Part shown: positions 7,356 to 16,221 of the stretch, piece by piece
Position numbering within the stretch: position 1 is the stretch's first letter
Layout of the letters: each line of letters begins with the position of its first letter
NCBI RefSeq assembly: GCF_004054195.1
Contig: NZ_SBIW01000006.1
Coordinates: 255,653-319,652, forward strand
From: Mucilaginibacter gilvus
GTDB taxonomy: Bacteria; Bacteroidota; Bacteroidia; Sphingobacteriales; Sphingobacteriaceae
DNA: 64,000 bases
Direction: 5' to 3'
Made by a program: the position numbers and the translations under genes
The notes under the pieces: model-generated
The model's input: the letters and a program-made list of their open reading frames with translations, nothing else
Databases searched by the model: none
Told to the model about the DNA's origin: nothing

Positions 7356-8655
7356 TTCTTCTTTTTCTTCTAACGGTTTTCTTTACCAAAATCTTATTCG
7401 CCAGTACATTAGTACCATCTACTTTTTCGGTGATCTTCAGTCCTAATACCTCGGCTATCATATTATACACGTCAACATTGGGGAACGCCGTAATGTTTAA
7501 ATGCTTTTTAAATGCTGGGCCCCAGGCGTAAAAGGTGGCGTGCATATCTTTTACAACGGTTGGGTCGTACCCGTGCCAGCCGGGATTGGTGTTTTTACGG
7601 TTATTAAGGTTAAACACCTTAGGCCACTCGGGAATCAGCAGTATATCGCCTATGCGGTCGTGCCAGTCATCCGTTGCCCCGTAATGGAATTTGGCCGGCA
7701 TATCGGTTTTTAAATAAACCTTGTAGTCTTTGGCCTCTTTGGTAAGCTCCTCAAAAGTGCTTTGGATGGCTGTTTTGTCTTTGGCGTACAGCTCCACCAG
7801 TATCCCATCGCCCGACACCTTGAATTTGGCGGTATCAATAGCGACGGGTACGCCTAAAGGATTCTTGTTATCAACCTTGGTCATACCGTGGTCGGCCACG
7901 AAAACAAAATTCACATTCAGTCCTGTTTTTTTTACGGCCTTATACAATTCGTTCACCGCCGAATCTACAAAATGCACTTCGTGCGCTGTCTCGGGCGCAT
8001 CGGGGCTGTAGAGGTGCCCGGCATGGTCTACCTGCGGCAGGTAAAAAGTAATAAGGTGAGGGCGCTCTTCCGGGGGAAGTTTGAGCCAGTTAACTACCGC
8101 GGCAATGCGGCTGTTCATTTCTATCTTTTCGTTGTAAATGTAATAGTAGGTTGGGCGGGTATCTTTTATGGCCGCTTCCGAGGCTACCCAATAAAAACTT
8201 GCCGACAACATTTTTTGCTGCTCGGCCAGTACCCACAGCGGGGTGCCCCCATACCAGGTACCATCGGCTACCTTGGTTTTGTTGCTCATGCTGTAGCTAT
8301 CGTTACGGTTCCTATCGTAAAAAGTATTATTTACCAGCCCCGAGTGTGAAGGATACAAACCGCTTACCATCGCATAATGATTAGGGAACGTAACCGAAGG
8401 ATAAGATGGCACCATCGACTGCGCCTCCACACCCGCCGCCCTGAATTTTTTCAGGTTAACGGCATCGTATTTATCGGTATAATCCCAGCGAAAACCATCG
8501 GCAGAAATTAATATTAAGTAAGGTTTTTGCTGCTGCGCGATGCTGTTCTTACGCCCGGAGATCACCTTCTGCGTGGTATCTATAACCGGCAGCGACTGGC
8601 AAAGGCCGTTTAAGCAAAACATTACAAATGCCGCGAGGATACTGTATTTTTTCAT
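7339..8655 (-). CDS. Secreted NPP-type nucleotide pyrophosphatase/phosphodiesterase
   Basis: A 438-residue alkaline-phosphatase-superfamily enzyme with a signal peptide. Asp53 in LISADGFRWDY is the first metal ligand and Thr89 in SYPSVTFPNHY is the expected nucleophile of ectonucleotide pyrophosphatase/phosphodiesterases. The QVDHAGHLYSP, VFVADHGMT and WHGYDP segments supply the remaining zinc ligands. The family hydrolyses nucleotide or lipid phosphodiesters outside the cytoplasm. It is the first gene of a minus-strand operon with two small secreted paralogues, the first of which overlaps its end by 17 bp. The exact substrate is not evident. Confidence 0.9.
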   Translation of the reverse strand: MKKYSILAAFVMFCLNGLCQSLPVIDTTQKVISGRKNSIAQQQKPYLILISADGFRWDYTDKYDAVNLKKFRAAGVEAQSMVPSYPSVTFPNHYAMVSGLYPSHSGLVNNTFYDRNRNDSYSMSNKTKVADGTWYGGTPLWVLAEQQKMLSASFYWVASEAAIKDTRPTYYYIYNEKIEMNSRIAAVVNWLKLPPEERPHLITFYLPQVDHAGHLYSPDAPETAHEVHFVDSAVNELYKAVKKTGLNVNFVFVADHGMTKVDNKNPLGVPVAIDTAKFKVSGDGILVELYAKDKTAIQSTFEELTKEAKDYKVYLKTDMPAKFHYGATDDWHDRIGDILLIPEWPKVFNLNNRKNTNPGWHGYDPTVVKDMHATFYAWGPAFKKHLNITAFPNVDVYNMIAEVLGLKITEKVDGTNVLANKILVKKTVRRKRRNEISY

Positions 8656-8807
8656 GTGGGGATAATACTACTGCATCAAAAATATATAATTAAGGTTAAC
8701 ATATCGATACAATAACATTAATGTTGCTAAGTCCCTGTGGTAGTTGCCGGATTTCCAAAACGGTTTATTATTTATATCTTGCTTAGCAAAATCACCCACC
8801 CCGCATC

Positions 8808-10124
8808 ATGAACTCCGCACCTACCAGCCAACCTATTACAACAGCAAGCCGCATCAAATCTATCGTGGGGGGGTCGCTGGGGAACCTGGTGGAATGGTAC
8901 GACTGGTATGTTTACTCGGCGTTTTCACTTTATTTTGCATCGGCCTTTTTCCCTTCTACCGATAAAACGGTGGAGCTATTGAATGCTGCGGGGGTATTCG
9001 CTATCGGCTTTTTAATGCGACCACTGGGTGGGTGGCTAATGGGTACCTTTGCTGATAAAAAGGGCCGTAAAGCGGCACTTACCTATTCCGTTTTGCTGAT
9101 GAGCGCCGGATCATTGATCATAGCCGTAACTCCGGATTATAACCACATTGGTATAGCCGCACCTATTTTATTGGTATTCGCGCGTATTGTGCAGGGGCTT
9201 AGCGTTGGCGGCGAGTACGGCACCAGCGCCACCTACCTCAGTGAAATGGCTACCAAAAAAAGCCGCGGATTTTATTCCAGCTTCCAATATGTTACCCTTA
9301 TTATGGGGCAGCTGACCGCCCTTGGCGTATTGGTGTTGCTTCAACGTGTATTCCTGACAGAGGAACAGCTTCGCCTTTGGGGATGGCGTATTCCATTTGC
9401 TATTGGCGCACTGCTGGCCGTAATTACTATGTACCTGCGCCGCAGCCTCCACGAACCGGCTACCTTCACCAGTAAAGAAAATAAGAAGAAAAAAGATAGT
9501 CGCGGCACCATCAGGGCATTGTTGCAGCATCCCCGTGCCGTGCTTACAGTTATAGGCCTCACCCTTGGCGGCACGGTGGCTTTTTATACATTTACTACCT
9601 ACATGCAAAAGTTTTTGGTGAACACCAGCGGTTTTAGCAAAAACACGGCTACGTTGGTATCAACGCTTACCCTGTTTGTTTTTATGCTGGCACAACCGCT
9701 GTACGGCTACATATCTGATAGAATAGGCCGCAAGCCGCTGCTGAAAACCTTTGGTATTTTGGGCACGCTCACTACCGTGCCTATTATGATAGCCCTCAGC
9801 CATACCAAAAACGAGTGGGTGGCTTTCGGGCTTATTATGGTTGCACTGCTTATTATAAGCAATTATACATCGATTAACGCGGTGGTTAAGGCCGAGCTTT
9901 TTCCGGCGCATATCCGGGCACTGGGGGTTGGCTTTCCTTATGCTATCGCGGTATCGCTCTTCGGTGGCACTGCCGAGCCTATTGCCCTGCTTTTTAAACT
10001 AAAAGGCCACCAGGAATGGTTTTACTGGTACGTTACGCTTTGTATCCTGGTGTCGTTAGTGATCTATATTACTATGAATGATACGCAGAAGCATTCGAAG
10101 ATTGAAGACGAAGTGCATGTGTAG
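8808..10124 (+). CDS. MHS-family MFS transporter, KgtP-like
   Basis: 438 residues with about twelve membrane segments. GSLGNLVEWYDWYVYSAFSL near residue 22 is the TM1 signature of the metabolite:H+ symporter (MHS) branch of the major facilitator superfamily. The loop 2-3 motif GGWLMGTFADKKGRK and the GEYGTSATYLSE segment match alpha-ketoglutarate permease-type members. It probably imports a dicarboxylate or another small organic acid with protons. No catabolic gene adjoins it, so the substrate cannot be fixed. It starts 152 bp from the divergent phosphodiesterase operon. Confidence 0.88.
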   Translation: MNSAPTSQPITTASRIKSIVGGSLGNLVEWYDWYVYSAFSLYFASAFFPSTDKTVELLNAAGVFAIGFLMRPLGGWLMGTFADKKGRKAALTYSVLLMSAGSLIIAVTPDYNHIGIAAPILLVFARIVQGLSVGGEYGTSATYLSEMATKKSRGFYSSFQYVTLIMGQLTALGVLVLLQRVFLTEEQLRLWGWRIPFAIGALLAVITMYLRRSLHEPATFTSKENKKKKDSRGTIRALLQHPRAVLTVIGLTLGGTVAFYTFTTYMQKFLVNTSGFSKNTATLVSTLTLFVFMLAQPLYGYISDRIGRKPLLKTFGILGTLTTVPIMIALSHTKNEWVAFGLIMVALLIISNYTSINAVVKAELFPAHIRALGVGFPYAIAVSLFGGTAEPIALLFKLKGHQEWFYWYVTLCILVSLVIYITMNDTQKHSKIEDEVHV

Positions 10125-10183
10125 CTTCTCGTTGTTAGTTATTGTTCTGTTGTGCCTTGTTAGGTACGTTATGTAATTTATGC

Positions 10184-10240
10184 CAAGCTCGTGGATGTTA
10201 CTTTATTTTTTTCCGCAAAAAATAAAGTAACCAAAGTAAC
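10184..10240. repeat. Intergenic repeat with a perfect 15-bp hairpin
   Basis: GTTACTTTATTTTTT at 10197-10211 and its exact reverse complement at 10217-10231 form a 15-bp stem with a 5-nt loop. The element begins AAGCTCGTGGATGTT (10185-10199), which recurs as AAGCTTGTGGATGTT at 62931-62945, so both are copies of one intergenic repeat family with a variable centre. The rest of the 329-bp gap 10125-10453 between two convergent genes holds no open frame, RNA or promoter that I can recognise. Confidence 0.6.
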
Positions 10241-10453
10241 AGGGCGACGCGCCTCTTGAACACCGATTAAAAAACCAACAACAGTGAAAAAACTCCCGGC
10301 TGCGCCCTGTTCTATGAAGGGTTCTGCTTTAGTACTGCTCAGTGGTTGCCGAACAGGACAAGGCCGATTTTTACGGGAATCGTTGGGTTCTGTGCTTCTT
10401 GAATAAAAAAATCAACATCCAAAAAATCGTATAAATCGGTTTAATCGCAGTTC

Positions 10454-11143
10454 TTATTTCGACACCAATCCTGATATCACATTAATACTTAAAGCCACTA
10501 TTGCCGTATTGAACGCGAAAGATATCAGCCCGTGCGCCCAGGCAATGCGGCGGATCTGCCGGGAGGAGATCTCCACGTCGGATACCTGGAAGGTCATACC
10601 TAAAACAAAGGAGAAATAAACAAAATCCATGTAATCAGGTTCTTTTTCATCACCGGGGAAGTCCAAACCGCCAGCTGGTTTTGTGTTACCTTTATCTACG
10701 CTGTAATACAAATGCGCGTAACGCAGCGCATATATGGTATGCACCAGCCACCAGGATACCACAACAGCCGACATCGCCAAAACAACATAGCCTCCCACCG
10801 TTGCGTCCGACTCGCCTTTAGATGATTTAAGCAGTAAGAATATCGCCAGTAAGCTCACTAACGATGCTGTGGTAACAAACAAAAATATAAGGTACCGGCT
10901 GGAATCTTCTAAACTCGCAATCTTTCTTATTTCTTTTGGATGCGCCCAAAGTATTACTATCCAGGTTAAAATAATAATAGTAAGTGCAAATGCTATCCAG
11001 GTAATTAAAGCTATAGCCGGTATAGATGATAAATGCCTGCACAGAAAAAATACTAACGCTGCCACAAACAATGCTACTAACAGCCGGTAGTTAGCCTCCA
11101 TGCGGAATATGAAATACTTTTCGGGTCCTTTTATGGGTTTCAT
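10454..11143 (-). CDS. DUF1345 family membrane protein
   Basis: 229 residues with six or seven hydrophobic segments. The segment PDYMDFVYFSFVLGMTFQVSDVEI near residue 178 is the conserved core of DUF1345 proteins, a widespread inner-membrane family of unknown function. A second start at 11101 (MEANYR) would remove 14 residues and fits the onset of the first membrane helix almost as well. It stands alone, with no operon partner within 110 bp. Confidence 0.87.
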   Translation of the reverse strand: MKPIKGPEKYFIFRMEANYRLLVALFVAALVFFLCRHLSSIPAIALITWIAFALTIIILTWIVILWAHPKEIRKIASLEDSSRYLIFLFVTTASLVSLLAIFLLLKSSKGESDATVGGYVVLAMSAVVVSWWLVHTIYALRYAHLYYSVDKGNTKPAGGLDFPGDEKEPDYMDFVYFSFVLGMTFQVSDVEISSRQIRRIAWAHGLISFAFNTAIVALSINVISGLVSK

Positions 11144-11256
11144 TTTAAGTTCGTAAATGGTTATTTGTAGTTGATGGTAACTGCGGCTTGGTTCATTTCG
11201 AAAAGTTAATGGTTCATAGTATCTTCTGCTATGAAGTAGAATCTATCAACAATTAA

Positions 11257-11454
11257 CTAATCTTCCACTATCTCCGCTACGCGGCCTACCTGGCCGTCTT
11301 CCAAACGCACCTTTATTCCGCGGGAATGGAAAGCGGAACTGGTAAGTAGTTTTTCTACAATACCGCGGGTAAGTTTGCCGCTTCGCTGATCCTTTTTAAG
11401 GATAATATCTACTTCGAGTCCCGGGTATATGTCTGCCCTGTTTTGTCCGTTCAT
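11257..11454 (-). CDS. YwbE family protein
   Basis: 65 residues, full length for the family. The pattern R-x-D-I-Y-P-G-L-x-V-D-I-I-L-K-K-D-Q-x-S-G-K-L-T-x-G-I-V is the YwbE/DUF2196 signature, a small beta-rich, probably SH3-like fold. The ending IKVRLEDGQVGRVAEIVED is also typical. The biochemical role is unknown; a nucleic-acid-linked role is only a structural suspicion. The start codon is preceded directly by a copy of the leader repeat described at 11455-11494. Confidence 0.88.
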   Translation of the reverse strand: MNGQNRADIYPGLEVDIILKKDQRSGKLTRGIVEKLLTSSAFHSRGIKVRLEDGQVGRVAEIVED

Positions 11455-11494
11455 ATTATTGCACCGATTTCACTGATTATTTTTATTCCACCGA
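11455..11494 (-). repeat. Leader repeat (AATCxGTG type) upstream of ywbE-like gene
   Basis: Read on the minus strand this segment has AATCAGTGAAATCGGTGCAA ending a few bases before the ATG at 11454. The same arrangement, repeats of an AATCxGTGxAAT unit just before a start codon, occurs at 42835-42884, 54319-54366 and, more degenerate, 16222-16275. It fills the gap between argH and the YwbE gene. Confidence 0.5.
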
Positions 11495-12829
11495 TTAGCG
11501 AACTAATTTGCCTATCGCCGCTTCTACCTTCTCAAACCCAAAACTCTCCAGCACTTTATCCATCGCGGCGCTTATTTGCGCGTTTTGCAGGTTGCCGATG
11601 CTGCCTTCATGAGTGTGGCTTATGTTTTTATCGGGGTTAAAATCGCCTTGTTCTATCGCAAGACCTACTTGTTTATAGGCATCGCGGAAAGGCGTACCGT
11701 TCAGTACTGCTCGGTTCACTTCTTCTACGCTGAAGAGGTAGGCGTACTTAGGGTCGTCCAGAATATTTTTGTTCACGCTGATGTTTTGCAGCATAAAGGT
11801 TGCCATATTGAGGCAATCCAGCAAATCGGCAAAGGCGGGGAACAGGAGTTCTTTAAGCAATTGCAGTTCGCGGTGATAGCCCGATGGCAGATTGGTGGTC
11901 ATCATAGCTACATCATTTGGCAGGGCCTGTAAACGGTTACATTTCCCGCGCATAATTTCCCACACATCCGGGTTCTTTTTATGCGGCATAATGCTGCTGC
12001 CGGTGGTAAGGTTTTCGGGGTAGCTTACAAAAGCAAAGTTCTGGCTTAGGTACAGGCATTGGTCCATAGCCATTTTAGCCATGGTTGCTGCTACTGATGA
12101 TAAGGCCTGTGCGATAATGCGCTCGGTCTTCCCGCGCCCCATTTGGGCATAAACTACATTATAATTAAGGCTCTCGAAGCCTAAAAGTTCGGTTGTTAAA
12201 GTTCGGTTCAACGGAAATGACGAACCGTATCCAGCTGCAGAACCTAATGGATTTTTGTTGGTGATCTTCCAGGCGGCAAGCACCATTTCCAGATCGTCGG
12301 CCAGGCTCTCAGCGTAAGCGCCAAACCACAAACCGAAAGACGATGGCATGGCCACCTGCAAATGCGTATAACCCGGCAGCAGCACATCTTTATGCTGTTC
12401 GCTTAGTTCTATCAGCTCGCGGAAGAGTTTTTCAACCGCTTCTACCACTTCTTTTAGCTTATGGCGGAAAAAAAGTTTAAGGTCTACCAACACCTGGTCG
12501 TTACGGGACCGACCGCTATGGATCTTTTTACCGGCATCGCCGATACGCTGGGTAAGCAGCATCTCCACCTGCGAGTGTACATCCTCCACCCCATCCTCAA
12601 TAGTGAAATTATTGTTTTGGATATCGGCGTAAATGGCCTTTAGTTCCTGCTGAACAAGCGACAAGTCCTCCGCGCTCATCAGCCCGATGCTCTCCAGCAT
12701 GGTGGTATGGGCAAGAGAGCCAAGCACATCAAAAGCGGCCATTTCCCTATCCAGCACGCGATCGCGGCCTACGGTGAAATTTTCTACCAGTTGGTTTACA
12801 TTGGTGGTTTTTTGCCAGAGTTTGCTCAT
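11495..12829 (-). CDS. argH: Argininosuccinate lyase
   Basis: A 444-residue member of the fumarase/aspartase superfamily that splits argininosuccinate into arginine and fumarate, the last step of arginine synthesis. HSGRSRNDQ (104-112), YTHLQ (154-158) and the catalytic loop GSSIMPHKKNPD (277-288, with the active serine) are all present, and the length is normal. It is preceded on the same strand by a decayed four-helix-bundle gene and an ArgE-like M20 peptidase, so it is part of a partial arginine cluster. The other arg genes are outside this window. Confidence 0.97.
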   Translation of the reverse strand: MSKLWQKTTNVNQLVENFTVGRDRVLDREMAAFDVLGSLAHTTMLESIGLMSAEDLSLVQQELKAIYADIQNNNFTIEDGVEDVHSQVEMLLTQRIGDAGKKIHSGRSRNDQVLVDLKLFFRHKLKEVVEAVEKLFRELIELSEQHKDVLLPGYTHLQVAMPSSFGLWFGAYAESLADDLEMVLAAWKITNKNPLGSAAGYGSSFPLNRTLTTELLGFESLNYNVVYAQMGRGKTERIIAQALSSVAATMAKMAMDQCLYLSQNFAFVSYPENLTTGSSIMPHKKNPDVWEIMRGKCNRLQALPNDVAMMTTNLPSGYHRELQLLKELLFPAFADLLDCLNMATFMLQNISVNKNILDDPKYAYLFSVEEVNRAVLNGTPFRDAYKQVGLAIEQGDFNPDKNISHTHEGSIGNLQNAQISAAMDKVLESFGFEKVEAAIGKLVR

Positions 12830-12836
12830 GCGAGTT

Positions 12837-12865
12837 ACGATTTTAGATTTACGATTTTAGATTTG
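12837..12865. repeat. Left inverted repeat flanking the four-helix-bundle gene
   Basis: Two tandem copies of ACGATTTTAGATTT (12837-12850, 12851-12864). The 17-bp stretch TTACGATTTTAGATTTG at 12849-12865 is the exact reverse complement of 13256-13272 on the other side of the pseudogene, and the right side carries a second related copy at about 13275-13289. Confidence 0.75.
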
Positions 12866-12888
12866 CAACAATCTAAATCGCTTTTTCA

Positions 12889-13240
12889 TTACTTTGCACG
12901 CAATGTATTAATTGCGGCTACAATTATAGAAAGAAGTTCATTACCTTCTTTGTAAATGGGCGTTATTTTTTCTTTGAGTTCGGGATTTAATTCTACAAGC
13001 AATTCAAGGAAGAACATAGTTTCGTCCAGTTCCTCTTCAACAATCTTCAATTTATTGATTAAAGTCCGCTTTAGATTTAGCGCGACAAGCGGCCCTGTAA
13101 TTCGCCCCAGTAGAACTTGCACTCCTGGCGAGTTGATCGCAATAGTTACGATTTACGATGTTAAAGGGAACACTTAGCACAAGCCTGGCATTCGCTATTG
13201 AGTACTGTTTGGTGCGAGAAAGCATTTGTTGTCTATCCAT
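12889..13240 (-). pseudogene. Four-helix-bundle protein (S23/IVS family), frameshifted
   Basis: Two overlapping frames together make one four-helix-bundle protein of the 23S-rRNA-intervening-sequence type. Frame 1 runs from the ATG at 13240 (MDRQQMLSRTKQYS) to STGANYRAACRAKSKADF, then hits a stop. Frame 2 continues INKLKIVEEELDETMFFLEL and ends IVAAINTLRAK. The join needs one base fewer near 13059-13060, where TTTAATC should read TTTATC to give D-F-I-N-K-L. Either the gene has recently decayed or the base is a sequencing error. The family binds nucleic acid or is structural; its role is unclear. Confidence 0.85.
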
Positions 13241-13255
13241 TTGATGAGTTTTCAA

Positions 13256-13290
13256 CAAATCTAAAATCGTAATTCGTAAATCTAAAATCC
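13256..13290. repeat. Right inverted repeat flanking the four-helix-bundle gene
   Basis: CAAATCTAAAATCGTAA at 13256-13272 is the exact reverse complement of 12849-12865, followed by AAATCTAAAATCC near 13278-13290 as a second unit. Together the two arms bracket a cassette of about 420 bp holding the whole four-helix-bundle gene, between argH and the M20 peptidase. Confidence 0.75.
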
Positions 13291-13292
13291 TC

Positions 13293-14357
13293 TCAAACTA
13301 TCTTATCCAGCATCTCAATATATAAGGCTATCCCTTTCCCTATCTCTTCCACATAAATAAACTCATCGGCCATGTGCGAACGGGCGCTGTCGCCGGGGCC
13401 TATTTTGATGGACTGGATATCCAGCAGGGATTGGTCGGAAGTAGTTGGCGAACCATAAGGCGTTCTGCCCAAAGCGATACCTGCCTGTACAAAAGGGTGG
13501 TTCTTATCTATTGATGACGGTTTTAAACGGATGGAGCGCGGCTTTACATCGCAGTTCACATGCTGGCGGATGATCTCCAGCACCTCTTCGTTGCGGTAGG
13601 CATCGGTTACCCTTACATCAACCGTAAAGGTGCAGGTAGCGGGCACCACGTTATGCTGCGAGCCGGCGTTAATAATGGTTACCGACATTTTTATCGGCCC
13701 GAATACTTCAGATTCTTTCGGGAATTTATAGGTGCGGAACCATTCGATATCGGCCAGTGCTTTGTAGATGGCGTTCTCGCCTTCCTCGCGGGCAGCGTGG
13801 CCGGCTTTGCCGTGGGCTGTGCAATCCAGCACCATCAGCCCGCGTTCGGCAACGGCAAGGTCCATCAGGGTGGGTTCACCTACGATGCCGAAATCAAGCT
13901 GGCCAAGGTCGGGAATGATCAATTCCAGCCCGTTTATACCGGAAATTTCTTCCTCGGCAGTAGTAGCCAGGCAAAAGTTATATTTAAGGTTCTCCTGTTC
14001 GAAATAATACAAAAACACCGCGATCAATGAAACCAGGCAACCGCCGGCATCGTTGCTGCCCAGGCCGAAAAGCTTATCGCCTTCTATTTTAGCGTCGTAA
14101 GGGTCGCGGGTGTAGCCGGAGTTTGGTTTAACGGTATCGTGGTGCGAGTTGAGCAGAATGGTAGGTTTGGCGGCATCAAAATGCTTGTTCCAGGCCCAGA
14201 TATTATTGAGTTTACGGTGCGTTTTCACCCCGTGCTGCTGCAGGGTAGTTTCTATCAGATCGGCTGTGCGGTCTTCCTCTTTACTAAATGATGGTATCGA
14301 AATTAATTGCTGGAGCAGTGTAACTGCCTGTTGTTGCAAAGTTGCTATATCTGCCAT
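13293..14357 (-). CDS. M20-family deacylase, ArgE-like
   Basis: A zinc-dependent M20 peptidase of 354 residues. Visible ligands are the HHDT segment (LLNSHHDTVKP), GSNDAGG, the catalytic Glu pair in TAEEEISG, the GEPT segment, and a C-terminal His in ARSHMADEF. The protein is similar to acetylornithine/succinyl-diaminopimelate deacylases. Beside argH it is probably the deacylase of arginine synthesis, which in Bacteroidota may act on N-succinyl or N-acetyl citrulline or ornithine. The longer frame opens at a TTG (14420), so I use the ATG at 14357 (MADIATLQQQ). Confidence 0.85.
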   Translation of the reverse strand: MADIATLQQQAVTLLQQLISIPSFSKEEDRTADLIETTLQQHGVKTHRKLNNIWAWNKHFDAAKPTILLNSHHDTVKPNSGYTRDPYDAKIEGDKLFGLGSNDAGGCLVSLIAVFLYYFEQENLKYNFCLATTAEEEISGINGLELIIPDLGQLDFGIVGEPTLMDLAVAERGLMVLDCTAHGKAGHAAREEGENAIYKALADIEWFRTYKFPKESEVFGPIKMSVTIINAGSQHNVVPATCTFTVDVRVTDAYRNEEVLEIIRQHVNCDVKPRSIRLKPSSIDKNHPFVQAGIALGRTPYGSPTTSDQSLLDIQSIKIGPGDSARSHMADEFIYVEEIGKGIALYIEMLDKIV

Positions 14358-14482
14358 AGATGCCGGTGAATACTCCCGATGATGTTTGGCAAAATTAATG
14401 TTTTTTATGACAGGGCACAACCGGCGGCACGTTAAGAATGTGTTAAGGCCGGGGCGTGATACTACACACGCAGTCGCGGAAA

Positions 14483-14836
14483 TTATTTCAGCACGTTGAT
14501 GTCTATCGTACTCAGGATATCTACCCGGGTGGCAACAACCTCCAGCGAATAGCGCTTTACCCTCTGCTCATCATAGTAAGAACTGGTTTGGATCTTTCCC
14601 TCTATAAACAGTGATTGGCCCTCTGCCAGATGCAGCGAATCCTGTGCTATCAATTTTTCGGGGACTTTAATTTTGTGGTATTCGTGGTGCTCGGTTTGCT
14701 CGTAACCTTTCCTGACGTACTCGGTAGTAACCAGGTTAAAACACAGGAAAGAATGCCCTTCTTCCGCACTTTGCCGGAACGGCTCCTTCGCCATACCTAA
14801 CAGTATCACTTTATTTATACCTGTATTGCTTAACAT
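14483..14836 (-). CDS. ssb: Single-stranded DNA-binding protein
   Basis: 117 residues from the ATG at 14836 (MLSNTGINKVILLG); an alternative ATG at 14863 adds nine residues. The OB-fold order is clear: N-K-V-I-L-L-G-M-A at the start, F-L-C-F-N-L-V-T-T in the second strand, H-H-E-Y-H-K-I-K-V, and a G-Q-S-L-F-I-E-G-K-I-Q-T strand. The acidic C-terminal tip (DxDxPF) of housekeeping SSB is missing; the protein ends IDINVLK. It is therefore more likely an accessory SSB paralogue than the main replication SSB, which usually has the longer tail. Confidence 0.85.
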   Translation of the reverse strand: MLSNTGINKVILLGMAKEPFRQSAEEGHSFLCFNLVTTEYVRKGYEQTEHHEYHKIKVPEKLIAQDSLHLAEGQSLFIEGKIQTSSYYDEQRVKRYSLEVVATRVDILSTIDINVLK

Positions 14837-14970
14837 TAGTAGATTTTTAGCACCCTTACCCAAATCTCAATTAACATGCTCGCTAATGCAGGTAAAATGA
14901 TACAGCTAAGTTACGAATATAAAATTGGCAAACCTTTAACTAATAAGCCCTATCATTCCACGGCTAAAGT

Positions 14971-16221
14971 TTACTCCAACAATAGCGCGTCGTCCTCATC
15001 GCCCAGGCTTAAATGGATCATATCGCTGCCTGCTATACCTTCTATCGAACCTTTAATATGGGCCGCATTCAGCAATACTTTTTCCAGTTGCTTTTCGCGG
15101 GCCTTCCACAATTTCTCCATGGCGTCGCGTTCTTTTTGGATAGAAAGGCGCATACTCATGTACCCTTCGCGGATAGCCTTCCATTGCTCGGAAAACTCGC
15201 TGCTGGTTAGATAATCGTATAAGAGGTGCATTTTATCGCCTTTATTGTCCTGTGCCTTGGCCATATTGGCCAACTTTATTACACCATCGCGCAGGATGTA
15301 ACTTACCGCTTTCACCTCATCAAAACTACAGATCCAAACACCGTCGCGTTCGCCAAAACAGTCCATGCCTTTAGGGTAGCATTGGGTAACAATTACGGCT
15401 ACATCAACGCCCTGGGCACGCATATCCTTTTTCAGCTTATCTATCCAATCCCCACCGAAAGCGGTGGTTCGTTTGCTTTCGTAAATGATGCGCCCGCATT
15501 CCTGCCCAAACTGGTTGCGCACGGTTTGTACGCAATCTGCCCCACGCACGCCCTTGCCCACCTCGCTGATCACATCAAACGGGAAATAGGTGCGTAATAA
15601 TTCTTCCAGTATTAGCTCCTGCGCTTCGCCCTGCAATTGCATCGAGCCTTGTTCGGCGCGGCGTTTCATTTCATCAACCAGGCGCTTTTGGTCTTCCAAT
15701 TGTTTTTCCATCTCTTTTACCTTCAGTTGGTGCTCGGTATCTTTAATGGAATATTTCTCGGTTTCCTGCTTGCGGATCTGCTCGCTCAGTTCGGCGCGTT
15801 GCTCCTGGAGCTTGCGCTGGGTAGACAGCTCCAACTCTTCTTCCTTCTGCTTAAGCGATTGCTCGCGCTGCAAAAACTCCAGTTCTTTCTGGCGCGATTC
15901 TTTCAGCTTTTCGGCACTGGCGTTTACCGAGCTTTGCAGCATCAGCAACTGGTTCTCAAAATCAGACGCGATGCTTTTGCGCAGGTTCTCTTCCAGTGTA
16001 AGCTGCAAAGCCTTTTTTTCGCCGGCGAGGCGCTGCTCAAATTCCTGCTGCTGTATCTTTTGACGATTATTAAATTCGTCTTCCTTTTTGCGGTACTCTT
16101 CTTCTTTCTGGCGGGTATAATCCTGCATCTTCAGCCTTAGCTGCTGCTTGTATTCCTCGGCCATAACTTCCTCAATAGGGAAACCATGTCCGCAGCTGGG
16201 GCACTTAACTTCTGTAGCCAT
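14971..16221 (-). CDS. DUF2130 coiled-coil protein
   Basis: 416 residues. It begins with half a zinc ribbon (CPSCGHGFP), followed by a long Glu/Lys/Gln-rich coiled coil (about residues 22-200). The C-terminal globular DUF2130 part starts near ELLRTYFPFDVISEVGKG and contains GADCVQTV, ESKRTTAFGGDWI, DVAVIVTQCYPKG and VWICSFDEV. The globular part has the look of a PD-(D/E)xK-type nuclease core (E-x-K in YESKRT), but a nuclease activity is inference. The family is common in bacteria and has no agreed function. Upstream lies a degenerate copy of the leader repeat. Confidence 0.88.
   Translation of the reverse strand: MATEVKCPSCGHGFPIEEVMAEEYKQQLRLKMQDYTRQKEEEYRKKEDEFNNRQKIQQQEFEQRLAGEKKALQLTLEENLRKSIASDFENQLLMLQSSVNASAEKLKESRQKELEFLQREQSLKQKEEELELSTQRKLQEQRAELSEQIRKQETEKYSIKDTEHQLKVKEMEKQLEDQKRLVDEMKRRAEQGSMQLQGEAQELILEELLRTYFPFDVISEVGKGVRGADCVQTVRNQFGQECGRIIYESKRTTAFGGDWIDKLKKDMRAQGVDVAVIVTQCYPKGMDCFGERDGVWICSFDEVKAVSYILRDGVIKLANMAKAQDNKGDKMHLLYDYLTSSEFSEQWKAIREGYMSMRLSIQKERDAMEKLWKAREKQLEKVLLNAAHIKGSIEGIAGSDMIHLSLGDEDDALLLE

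Noticed and set aside
9168..9608. 146-codon minus-strand frame inside the MFS transporter
   Set aside because: It is antisense to a strong transporter gene with clear helices; composition is that of a shadow frame.
10125..10453. Possible small RNA or terminator in the gap
   Set aside because: Only the 15-bp hairpin is convincing; it has no T run and matches the start of a repeat elsewhere, so I call it a repeat.
13052..13258. Separate 68-residue gene upstream of the 77-residue frame
   Set aside because: The two frames are the two halves of one four-helix-bundle protein, joined by a single-base correction; they are listed as one pseudogene.
15637..16140. Hydrophobic 167-codon plus-strand frame (looks like a membrane protein)
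   Set aside because: It is the complement of the Glu/Lys/Gln-rich coiled coil of the DUF2130 gene, which gives Leu/Phe-rich antisense by base composition.
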